Source: UBA5239 sp040394635
GTDB lineage: Bacteria; Verrucomicrobiota; Lentisphaeria; Victivallales; Victivallaceae
Length of the DNA: 64,000 nt
Direction of reading: 5' to 3'
Assembly: GCA_040394635.1 (NCBI GenBank)
Contig: JBEBRW010000007.1
Span: forward strand, 58,940 to 122,939
Numbering within the stretch: the stretch's first letter is position 1; every line of letters starts with the position of its first letter. Made by a program: the position numbers and the translations under genes. Below, one piece after another: positions 9,492 to 21,500 of this stretch. The notes beneath the pieces were generated by a model. That model worked only from the letters and a program-made list of their open reading frames with translations, did no database searches and was not told where the DNA came from.

Positions 9492-9526
9492 AGAAGCCCG
9501 GCTTGGAATTTCCGCGCCGGGCTTCT
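9492..9526. terminator. Bidirectional hairpin between convergent genes
   Basis: AGAAGCCCGGC and GCCGGGCTTCT form a perfect 11-bp stem with a 13-nt loop, starting right after the regulator's stop codon and 20 bp from the end of the giant gene. No clear U-tract follows on either side, so it may work as a shared RNA-end stabiliser as much as an intrinsic terminator. Confidence 0.6.
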
Positions 9527-9545
9527 GCTGTTATGAATTGAGGTT

Positions 9546-12500
9546 TTACACGGTGATCATTTCTTCGAGGATGATGTCGAGTTTGTCTTTCAGGTTGTCG
9601 GCTTTTTCCATGATGGTCACGTCGGCGAAATCCACGCTGTGGAAGTTCACCACGTTGACACCGGTCGCTTCGATGGTGATATCCGACGGCATGGTGTGCA
9701 TCGGGTTATCGCTCTCGAAACTGGTGTTCTGGCTGCTGTATTCGCTGACCGGCGCCACCACTTTCGCGTTGCCTTTGCCGCCGGACATTTTGTACTGCGA
9801 TTCCACGATGCTGCTCTTTTCACCTTTTTCCGAGAAGATATCGGTTTTCAGTGCGTTGTTGGTCCGCTGCTGAACCACCTTCTGGTCGGCTTCTTCGAAC
9901 TGCTTCTTCTGGCTGTTTTCCTTGAAGTTGCTCTTGGCTTTTTCACCGGCGTGGGTCGAGGTCTGGTGGGACACGCTGTTGGCGTTGCCGCTGGTTTCGG
10001 TGTCCAGCACCGCATCCGCTTCGCGGTTGGCCGTCATCACCGATACATTCTGTACCAGCGAGGCATGGTCCATGCCGTTGATCACGTAGTTTTTCGAGGC
10101 CGCATCCATGTAGATGTTGATCCGGGCTTCGCCGTCAACCGGAGCCGTGATCGTCAACGTGCCGTTAACGACCGTGACGTTATAGTTCTGGCCGCCGTTG
10201 TCATCGTGCAGCTGGAACTGGTCGATGGCGTGTCTGCCCGCGGTTTCACTCTTGTCGGTGCGGTTGTAGCTGTCGACGGTGTCGCCGCCCACCAGGCCGG
10301 TAGCCGTACCGGTGAAGGCCGGATCGGCCGCGCCGGCCGTCTTGCCCTTGTCATCGATGACAATGATCAGGTTGGCCCTGTTGATATCTGCGCCGCTGTC
10401 GTTGTAAACCACATCGTAGTTGGTCGCGTCTTCGCCGGTGAGCGAATCGCCGGTGATGTTGACGGCCTTGTCCGTGCCGGCATTTTTGTCGTTGAACGAG
10501 GCGTCGCCCTTGTTGTATTCGACCTTGTCGCCCTCGAAGGCATCGAAGTCGAAGGTATAGTCGGCGTCGGTGGTACCGTCGTAGGTTTTGTCGACGCCGT
10601 CGCGGTCGATGACCAGCACGGCTTTGTCGATGATTACGGTACCGTCCACGAAAACGAGTTCGTAGTTGCCGGTCATGTCGGCGCCGTCGGCGTCCACGAT
10701 CGCGGCGTCGGTCAACGCATTGGTGTGCGTGCCGGCGTTGCGGAAGGTGTTCGTCGTGGCGTCGGTGATCTTGTCGCCGTCGACCAGGCCGTTCTGCGCG
10801 GTCCAACTATAGCTGTGAGTCTTGCCGTCATAGGTGCGGTGATCGCTGGCGCCGGTGATCGTCAACGTCGCCTTGGTGATGTCCGCGCCCTTGTCGTTAT
10901 AAACGATTTCGTAGTTGCCGAGATCGTCGCCGCCGAACTGTTCGCCGGTGAATGTGAGCGTCTTGTTCTCGCCCACGTTCTTGTCGCCGAATGAAGCGCT
11001 TCCTTCGGTATAAGTCACCTTGTCGCCATCGAACGCGCCGTTCAGCTTGCCGCTGTAGTCGGCGCTGGTGTTGCCGTCGTAAACCTTGTCGACGCCGGTA
11101 CGGTCAACCGTCAGCACGGCTTTGTCGATGACCACGGAGCCGTTCACGAAAACGAGCTCGTAGTTGCCGGTCATATCGGCATTGGCGGCGTCGCGGATGG
11201 TGGCACTGGTCAACGCATTGGCGTGCGTGCCGGCATTGCGGAAGGTGTTCACCGTGGCGTCGGCGATGCGGTCGCCGGCGGCCAGGCCATTTTGCGAAGT
11301 CCAGCTGTAACTGTGGTTCTGGCTGTCATAGGTGAAATGGTCGCTGGCAGCGGTGATCGTCAGCGTGGCCTTGGTGATGTTCGCACCCTTGTCGTTGTAG
11401 ACGATGCTGTAGTTGCCCAGATCGCTACCATAGAGCTGTTCGCCGCTGAACGTCAGGGCCTTGTTTTCGCCCACGTTCTTATCACCGAACATTGCGGAAC
11501 CTTCGATATAGGTCACGTCGTCGTTGCCAAATACGCCGTTCAGCTTACCACTGTAATCGGCACTGGTGTTGCCATCGTAAACCTTGTCCACGCCGGTACG
11601 GTCAACCGTCAGCGTGGCCTTGGTGATGTCGGCATCGACATCAGAATAGGTGACGATGTAGTTGCCCAGATCGCTGCCGCCGATGACTTCGCCGGTGATC
11701 GTGATGGCCTTGTTTTCGCCCACATTCTTGTCGGCAAACGAGGCGCTCGCGGCATCGCGGTTGTAGGTGATATTGTCGCCGGCCACGTAGCCGCCGCCGA
11801 ACCCGGTGAAGTTGTACTGTGCATTGGTATTACCGTCGTAAACCTTGTCGACGCCCTCACGGTTAACCACCAAAGTCGCTTTGGTGATATCTGCATCGAC
11901 ATCAGAATAGGTGATGATGTAGTTGCCGAGGTCGCTGCCGCCGATGACTTCGCCGATGATCGTGATGGCCTTGTTGTTGCCAACGTTCTTGTCAGCGAAC
12001 GAAGCGCTCGCGGCATCGCGATTGTAGGTGATGTTGTCGCCGGCCACGTAGCCGCCGCCGAACCCGGTGAAGTTGTATTGTGCATCGGTATTGCCGTTAT
12101 AGACCTTGTCGACGCCCTCACGATTAACCACCAAAGTCGCTTTGGTGATATCTGCATCGACATCAGAATAGCTGACGATGTAGTTGCCCAGATCGGTACC
12201 GCCGATGACTTCGCCGGTGATCGTGATGGCCTTGTTGTTGCCGACGTTCTTGTCAGCGAACGAGGCGCTCGCGGCATCGCGGTTGTAGGTGATATTGTCG
12301 CCGGCCACGTAGCCGCCGCCGAACCCGGTGAACGTGTACTGTGCATTGGTATTACCGTCGTAAACCTTGTCGACGCCCTCACGGTTGACCACCAAAGTCG
12401 CCTTGTTGATGATTACGGTACCGGCGACATAGCTGATGATGTAGTTGCCGGTGTCGTCAGCACTGTTGTTAATCACCGCGTTCGCCTGAAGGTTGGAGTA

Positions 12501-15500
12501 GGTTCCGGCATTGCGGTAGCTGTTGGTTCCTTTGTCGATCCCGGTGATTTGGTCGCCGAAAACCAGACCGGTATTGGCCGTCTTGGGACCTACTGTATAG
12601 CTGTAATCATGATACTGCCCGTCATAGGTAATACCGTCGGGCACAGTGGAATCGCCGGTAATCGTCAGTTGGCGCACCAGAGTAATTACGGTAGCGGTAC
12701 CGCTCACGTCGTTCCAGAGATCGCCGTCTACTTTGAAGGTCGCCGTCACCGTGACGTTGCCGCCGGCCTTGATCGCCAGCACCTTGGCGCCCGTGAGCTC
12801 GATGTAGGTCCCGTCCGCCGCTTCGAAAATAAATTTTCCACTGACGGATGAATCAATACCCAAAAGCGACGCGCCCACGCTGCCCTCATTGCCGTAGATG
12901 ATCGTATCGCCGACAGCGTCCACCGTCACGTTCAGGTTGCCCTTGTTTCCGGATTCGTAAGCGCCCATGTCGACGATGCCCATTTGAATACGCGCCTTGC
13001 CGTCGAGGTCGACTTCGCCATCCGCCACATAGGCATTATTGCCGCGATTGATCGCAAACGAGGCCTTGCTCAAATGATAGTCGCGGTCGCCCACCTTCGC
13101 CGTTTTCAGGTTCTCGAAAGCCACGTAATATTTGCCGCTTTCGCTGCCGGTGTTGTCCGCTTCCAGATTGATATTCCCATTGCCGCTGAGACCCCAGCCC
13201 TCGATACCGCTGTTGAACACCAGCGCTTCATTGAGCCCGACGTACTGATTGGCCACGCCGCCGGCCTTATTGCCCCACAAAATGGTATTTTCGACTCGGA
13301 TATTGGAGCTGGGCGCCACGATAAAGGAGGTCCCCTTCATCGCGTAAATGCCGCCGCCCGCCGCCGCCGTGTTGTTGGCGATGGTCAGGTTGGTCAGCAC
13401 CGCATCCACCGACATGTTGGCGAAATAAATCCCGCCGCCGTTGCCTACCGCCGAACCGTCAACAATCAACGTATTGTCCATATTGACTTTGGTTCCGCCC
13501 GCGTAAATGCCGCCGCCATTGCCGTTTGTCTGGTTGTACCGAAATTCCGAATGCGTGACCATAAGGTCGCCTGCGGCGTAAATCGCGCCGCCGTTCAGCC
13601 CGGCCTTATTGCCGCTGTTGAGTTCCGCCGCATCGCCGAATTTTGCTTCTTTGACCGTTAGCGTCGACGTGGACGATGTGTAAATCGCGCCGCCGTTTGA
13701 CGCACTATTGCGATAGAATTCGCTGCGGTTGCCGAACGCGTCACGTTCGACCACCGTTACGGAGTTGGTGGTACAAATCGCACCGCCGTTTGCCGCGGCA
13801 TTGCCGCTGCCATTCTCTGTCGCATCGCCGAATATCGCGCCTTTGACCGTCAAATTGTTATTGCCGAAAATCGCGCCGCCGCCGCCCTGTCCATTCGCGG
13901 TATTGCGATAGAATTCGCTGCGGAAAACATTGCCGTCTGCATCGGCATAACTGTCAACCGTCATCTCGTCAACGGCGAAAATCGCGCCGCCGTAACCTTT
14001 AGCGGTATTGCCGCTGCCGTCCTCCGCCGCATCGCCGAACTTCGCGCCCTTGATCATCGCCGTGCTACAGGCATAAATCGCGCCGCCCCAGCCTCCAGTC
14101 GTATTGCGATAGAATTCGCTGCGATGGCCGAACGCGTCACTGTCGACCAACAATGCTCCGCCTGCGATAACCGCGCCGCCGCTACCGTCGGCCGTATTGC
14201 CGCTGCCATCTTCTGTCGCATCGCCGAAAATCGCGCCTTTGAGCGTCAATGAATAAGCGGAAATCGCGCCGCCTTGCGCAACTAACGAGGAGTTACGATA
14301 GAATTCGCTGCGGTTGCCGGACGCGTCACTGTCGACAGTCATAACACTAAAAGCAGTAGCCAGAATTGCGCCGCCGTGGTTGCCGGTATTGCCGCTGTCG
14401 TCCGTCGCCGCATCACCGAATTTCGCGCCCTTGATCGATATGGTCGATTCGGCGTAAATCGCGCCTCCGCCCTGCGCGATATTGCGATAGAATTCACTAC
14501 GGACGACTTTACCCGTGCTGTCAATATAGGAATCGACCGTCATCTCGCCAACGGCGTAAATTGCGCCGCCGCAGTTTCGTGAAATATTGCCGCTGCCATC
14601 CGTTCCCGCCTCGCCAAATTTCGCCCCAATGACTGTCACCGTGGACTTCCCGTAAACCGCGCCGCCACACCACCCGGCATTATTGCCGTTCATGACCGTG
14701 CCGGTGAGCGTGATGGCCTGAGCGCCATAGATACCGCCGCCGTTACCGCCGATGTAATTGCCGACGACATAGATGGCGCGGGCGATGTTATTGGAAACCG
14801 TCATCCCGCTGCCGAGGCTCAACGCCACCTCACTATAGATCCCGCCGCCGTTGCCGCCGGTACTGCTGGCATTCGCGGAATTGTTCACGTCCGTCCCCGC
14901 GAAGTTGCCGGTAATCGTGCTGTCGGTGATCGTAAACGCTCCGTTGGCCGCCTTGTAAATCGCGCCGCCGTCCCTGCCGGCGATGTTGCCGGTAAAGTCG
15001 GAATTGGAGATCTCCGCCGCATTATTCGCGTAAATCCCGCCGCCGCTGCCATATGCCAGGTTGCTCTGGAACTTCGAATCCGTGACCATCAGGTTGTCGA
15101 CCGAGTAAATCGCGCCGCCGTTGCCATATAGCGTCCTGTTGCCGCCAAAAATGTCGCGGTCCACAGTCACCGTGCTTGCTCCGTAGATCGCGCCTCCATC
15201 CATGTTCGCGGTGTTCCACCAGAACTCGCTGTAACCACCGTCCGAAGTGGTATCAATCCTCAAGATACCGTTGGAATAAATCGCACCGCCCTGGGCATTG
15301 GCCACGTTGCAGGAGAAGCGCGAAGCGGTCACATCGAGCGTACCTGTGCTGTAGATACCGCCGCCGAGGAGAGCCGTATTTCCGTCACTCAAGGTTCCAT
15401 TGCCGAAATCGCAGCCGCGAACGGTCAGGTCTCCCATACCGAATAACCCGCCGCCGGCCCCGGTGGCCTTGTTGCCGTAGAAATTCATTCCCTCAATTCT

Positions 15501-18500
15501 GGCCGTGCCCGCCGCATATACGCCGCCGCCGTCGCCCGACGCGATGTTGTTAGTGATCTTCCCAATGCCGATCAATTCAGCTCCGGCAGCCAGATAAATC
15601 CCGCCGCCGTTCCGCGCCTGATTGCCCACAGCACCGCCGATCGTCGCACTCTGCAGCGTCAACTGTGCGCCGGTGATATAAATCCCGCCGCCGTTACCGT
15701 TGCGGCCGGAAGCATCGGCCCGGGCGATATTCTCGGAAATAGTCACAGTGCTGCCGATCATAGTCGTAACCGCACTCCAGATCCCGCCGCCATTACCGCC
15801 GGTCGTACTGGCTTTGGCGCTGTCGATAACATCGGTACCGGCGAAGTTGCCAGTGATCGCGCTGCCGGAGATTGTGAGCATTCCGCCGGACGTCTTGTAA
15901 ATTGCACCGCCGTCCGCACCGGCGATGTTGCCAGTGAACGTGGAATTGCTGATATTGGCTGAATTCGCGGCGTAAATCGCACCGCCGTACCCGCCGTACC
16001 CGGTGACGGTATTGCGGTAAAACTCGCTTTGCCTGCCCTTCGCGTCCGAGCCCACCGTCAACGCGCCTTTTACGTAAATCGCGCCGCCGCCATACCAGTT
16101 GGCGACGTTACCGCTGCCGGCAGTCACCGCGTCACCGAATTTCGCGCCATACACCGTCACGGCAGATTCTCCATAGATTGCGCCGCCGGAATTTTCGGCG
16201 GTATTGCGGTAAAATTCATTGAGCCGGGCCGCCGTGTTCGAGCCGATCGTCAACGTGCCTTTTGCGTAAATCGCACCGCCTTGGGACCCGGTATTGCCGC
16301 TGCCGACAATCGTCGCGTCACCAAATTTCGCGCCATTCACCGTCACGGCGTTCCACCCGTAGATCGCGCTGTCGGTATTGCGGTAAAACTCGCTTTGCCT
16401 GCCCGTCGCGTCCGAGCCCACCGTCAACGCACCGTATGAGTAAATTGCGCCGCCAATGGTGCAGCTGGTATTGCCGCTTCCGGCAATCGTCGCGTCGCCG
16501 AATTTCGCGCCGTACACCGTCACGATGGATTGTCCGGAAATCGCGCCGCCATAGACACTCTTTATGTTGGGACTGCCGGTATTGCGGTAAAATTCACTGC
16601 GTTTGCCCGCCGTATCCGAGTCGACCGTCAACGCACCGTATGAGTAAATTGCGCCGCCAGACCCCTCACCGGAACTTCCATAAACGCTGTTGCCGCTGCC
16701 GGCAACCTCCGCGTCGCCGAATTTCGCGCCATACACGATCACGGTGGATTGCCCATAAATCGCACCGCCGACGCTATAGGCGGTATTGCGGTAAAACTCG
16801 CTTTGCTTGCCCGTCGCGCTCGAACCGACCGTCAATGCGCCGATTGCATAGATCGCGCCGCCGTCGCCGAAGTGAGAGTAATGTCCCGAAGTATTGTTGC
16901 CGCTGCCGGCGGTATCCTTGTCACCGAACTTCGATCCGAATACATTGAGCACGGAAGCACCGTAAATTCCACCGCCGAACATCGCGCTGTTGGTGAAGAA
17001 TTCAAGGTTGCTCACCGTGACCGTGCCGGCGGCATACAACCCGCCGCCATTGTTATCCGCATAATTATATCGGAACGTGCCGCCGTTTGCACCGGTCACC
17101 AACAATGCGCCGGAAGCGAGGTAGACGCCGCCGCCGGAAGTGAGGTAGCCGCTGCCGCCGCCGGAAATCGCTTTGTTGCCGAGCGCCGCCGTCGCGCCGC
17201 CGATTGTGGCGCCGTTCAGCGTCAAAGTACCGGCCCTCATGTAGATACCGCCGCCGTTGCCACTGCCGCTACTATTGGCACGCGCAGTGTTCCCGCTGAC
17301 CGTAACATTATTGAGGGTCAACGCTGCTTCGCTGTAAATGCCGCCGCCGTTGCCGCCGGTCGCACTGACCGCTGTAGCACTGTTGGAACCGGCGTAGTTA
17401 CCGGAAATCGTGCTGCTGGTCAGTATCAGGGCACCTTTGGAATAAATACCGCCGCCATCGTGCGAAGCAATATTGTCGATAACCTTGGAATCGGTCATTT
17501 CCAGCGCCCCGCCTGAAGCGATATAAACACCGCCGCCGTCATACGCGTTGTTGCCGTTGATCGTGGCGCCGTTAAGCGTCAGCTTGGCTGCGCCTATGCC
17601 TTCGAAGACGGGGCCCATATAGATACCGCCGCCCTTGCCGTTGGTATAATACCCGCCCTGGGCCGCGATGTAGGCAGCCCGCGCGGTATTGCCCGTAATC
17701 GTCACAGTGCCGTCCACGGTGAAGTCGACCTTGCTCGAAATACCGCCGCCGTTACCGCCGGTCGTACTGGCCATTTTGTTGCCTTGGGCATCAATTACCG
17801 TACCGGCGTAGTTGCCGGTGATCGTACTGTTGGAGATGGTGAATTCGCCATAGGGCCCCTTGTGAATTGCGCCGCCGTCGCGGCCGGCGATGTTGCCGGC
17901 AAAGTCGGCATTGGAAATCGCCGCCGCATTCCATGCGAAAATCGCCCCGCCGTCCTCCATGGCGGTGTTGCGATAAAATACGCTGCGGTTGCCATATGCG
18001 TCCGCGCCGACCGTCAGCATTGTGTCGTTCATCATGCTGGTCGCGTAAATCGCTCCCCCATCGTATTCAGCGCTATTGCCGCTGCCTTCGATATCCTTGT
18101 CGCCGAATTTCGCGCCCTTAATTGTTGCATTCCAAGTATAAATCGCACCGGCACTCGTGGCGCTGTTACGGTAAAATTCACTGCGGACAACTTCCATCTG
18201 GTCATTGATATAGCTGTCAACCGTCAGTGTGTAGGCGTAAATTGCGCCGCCTGCTCCGGCGTTATTGCCGATGGAAATGTTGCCGCTGCCTTCGATCGCC
18301 GCATCACCGAATTTTGCCCCGATGATCGTTGCCTTATCAGCAAAAATCGCGCCGCCGCTGCTCGTGTTATAATCCGTTATGGCGCCATTGCGGTAGAATT
18401 CACTGCGGTTGTAATCCGCGTCCGCGCCGACCGTCAGTGTTCCGGCACTGATCGCGCCGCCCCAGTATTTGGCAGTATTGCCGCTGCCTTCCGTCGATGC

Positions 18501-21500
18501 GTCGCCAAATATCGCACCCTTGACTGTCAGCAGTGAGGTATAAGTGCTGATCGCACCGCCGGCATCCCTGGCACTGTTGCGATAAAATTCACTGCGGGTG
18601 CCATAACTGTCCGAGTCGATTGTCAGCTCGCCAACCGCATAAATCGCGCCGCCGCTCCCCGAACTGATGTGGCCGCCGCCTCCATCCGGATCGTCGACAC
18701 CTTTCGCCGTATTGCCGCTGCCTTCAACGTTCTTGTCACCGAATATCGCCCCATTGATCGTTGCCGTTCCGCCAACAGAAATCGCACCGCCCTGCCACAC
18801 GGCGCTGTTGCGGTAGAATTCGTTGCGGACAACTTTTCCATTACTACCGAGATAACTGTCGATTGTCAGCGTTCCGGCACCGATCGCGCCGCCGGAGTCG
18901 ACAGTCGTATTGCCGCTGCCCTTGATATCCTTGTCACCGAATTTCGCTCCGATGATTGTTGCATTACCTGCGGAAATTGCACCGCCACCCAAATCCGCGC
19001 TGTTACGATAGAACTCACTGCGGATAACGTTGCCCGAAGCATCAACATAGCAGTCGACCGTCAACACAGCCATTCCCACATCAATCGCGCCGCCCACTCC
19101 TTGGGTGCTGTTGCCACTGCCCTCAATTGCCGCATCGCCGAATTTCGCCCCTTTGACCGTTATATTTATAGCCATGCCGCCAAAAATCGCACCGCCCTCC
19201 CACTCGGCACTGTTGCGGTAGAATTCGCTGCGGGTACCAGACGCGTCGCTATCGACCGTCAATTTGTTATCAGTCCAAATCGCCCCGCCGAGGGAAGCAG
19301 TATTGCCGCTGCCTTCGACGTTCTTGTCGCCGAAAATCGCCCCCTTGACCGTCATATTCATGCCTATGCCACTATAAATCGCACCACCGCCGCCGCCGCC
19401 GTTGGCACTGTTGCGGTAGAATTCACTGCGGATAACATTACCATTGGCGTCAACATAGCTGTCGATCGTTACCTTCCCCTCCATAGCCGGACCGTGCGCG
19501 CTAATCGCACCGCCGGTGACAGCACTGTTGCCGCTGCCCTCGATATCCTTGTCGCCAAACTTCGCGCCGGTGACCGTCACGCTCAACTCCCCATAGATCG
19601 CGCCGCCGCTGTAGCCGGCTGTATTGCGATAAAATTCACTGCGTTTTCCCGTCGAGTCCGCGCCGACCGTCACGGAGAAGAACCCGTAGATCGCGCCGCC
19701 GCCACTGGAGATGTTTGAGGTGGTGCTGTTGCCGCTGCCCTCGATATCTTTGTCGCCGAATTGGCTACCGTAAACCTCGACTGAACCGGCAAAAATACCG
19801 CCGCCGTCGGCAACTGCGCTGTTGCTGAAAAATTTAAGATTACTCACCTTCAGATTACCGGCAGTATAGATACCGCCGCCGCTATTCAACGCCTGGTTAT
19901 TCTGGAACGTGCCAGCGGTCGCGTTGACCGTTGCGGAGGCGAGGTAGATACCGCCGCCGTTATATGCTTTGTTACCGAGCGCCGCCGTCGCGCCGCCAAT
20001 CATGGCGCCGTCAAGCGTCAAAGTGCCGGCACTCATGTAAATCCCGCCGCCAAGGCCATTGACATTGCCGCTGGCTGCCCGGGCGGTATTGCCGGAGATG
20101 GTCACATTGCTGCCGATGGTAAAGCCCACCGCGCTCCAGATCCCGCCGCCGTTGCCGCCGGTCGCGCTGACCAGACTGCTGTTGCCCGTATAGGAACCGG
20201 CGAAGTTGCCGGAAATCGTGGCGGAAGTCAGGCTCAAGGTCGAGCCGAGCATCGCATAGATCCCGCCGCCGTCGCGCGACGCGATATTGTCGGAAATGCT
20301 TGCATTATTGGCAAGGGTCAGTTTTGCCCCACTATTGTAGATTTCAACATTACGTCCAAGGTAAATGCCGCCGCCGTCATACGCTTTGTTGGCGGAAACT
20401 TCGGTGCCGTTCAATTCAACAGAAGAATTGGAGCCAGCATAAATCCCGCCGCCATTGCCCGATGCGTAATTGTCGGAAATACTGCTGTTGCCCTTCATAA
20501 GCAGCGTTGAATTGGCATTCAAGTAAATCCCGCCGCCATTCTCCAGCGCATAATTGTTCGACAAATTGCTGTCGGTGAGTGTCAGCCCGGCGCTACCGTT
20601 AACCGTCCCTTTGGAACTCCAGATCGCGCCGCCGTCAGTATACGCCGTGTTATAGGCGAATTCCGCATTGGTGAGGCTTAAGGTCGTACCGCTGGCAATT
20701 GCACCGCCGTATTCTGCTTCATTTCCCTCGAAATTATACTGTACACTAGTTCCCTCGGTAACGACTGCATTAACACTGAAACATATCGCGCCGCCAAATT
20801 CCTCAGCGGTATTATTTTCAAAAACCATTTCTCCATCAAAACTCATACCGAAGGCGGCATGGAAAATGGCGCCGCCGCTTCCCTTTGCGTAGTTACCAGT
20901 AAACGTAACACTGTTCAAAGCCAGCGATGAACTGTTATTGTTGCCGCCATTGACTCCGGTATAAATCGCACCGCCGGCCCCACCCTCATTTTTATCCACT
21001 CCAGCAGTGCCTTCAGCGACATTTCCTCTGAATTCCGCATTCGAAATATTCAGTATTCCGCTATTGAAAATCGCACCGCCGTTCCCCCCTGCAGTATTAT
21101 TCTCGAAGGTTGTTCCGTCAATAGTCAGCGTACCAAGATTGCAAATCGCGCCGCCGTCATTCACCGCGTTATTATCCGAGACGAAACCTCCTTCAATGGT
21201 CAATGTACCGGAATTGGAAATCGCGCCGCTGAAATTCGCTGCGCCGTTGGATATCTCGGTGTTTACTAAATGGACAGTGCCGCCAGTGCCGATGGTCATG
21301 ATCTGCGCGGAGTCTCCGCCGTCGATCGTTATTCCGTCAAAGGTAATGTTCCCGGAAACGATATCGAACATCGGCTTGGTAATATTCCCGCCATACAATG
21401 CACTGCCGTTGATCGTTATAACCTGACCATCTTTAACTTGTATCGTATTCTCGAAATAAATGACATCTTTGATCTCGATATTCTGCTCACCGGCATTTAT

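Noticed and set aside
9639..19718. Long plus-strand frames opposite the giant gene (451, 542, 349 and 250 codons and others)
   Set aside because: They mirror the repeats of the giant gene, consist of Val/Ala/Arg/Gly-rich low-complexity sequence, have no ribosome sites and match no family. They are codon-bias shadows.
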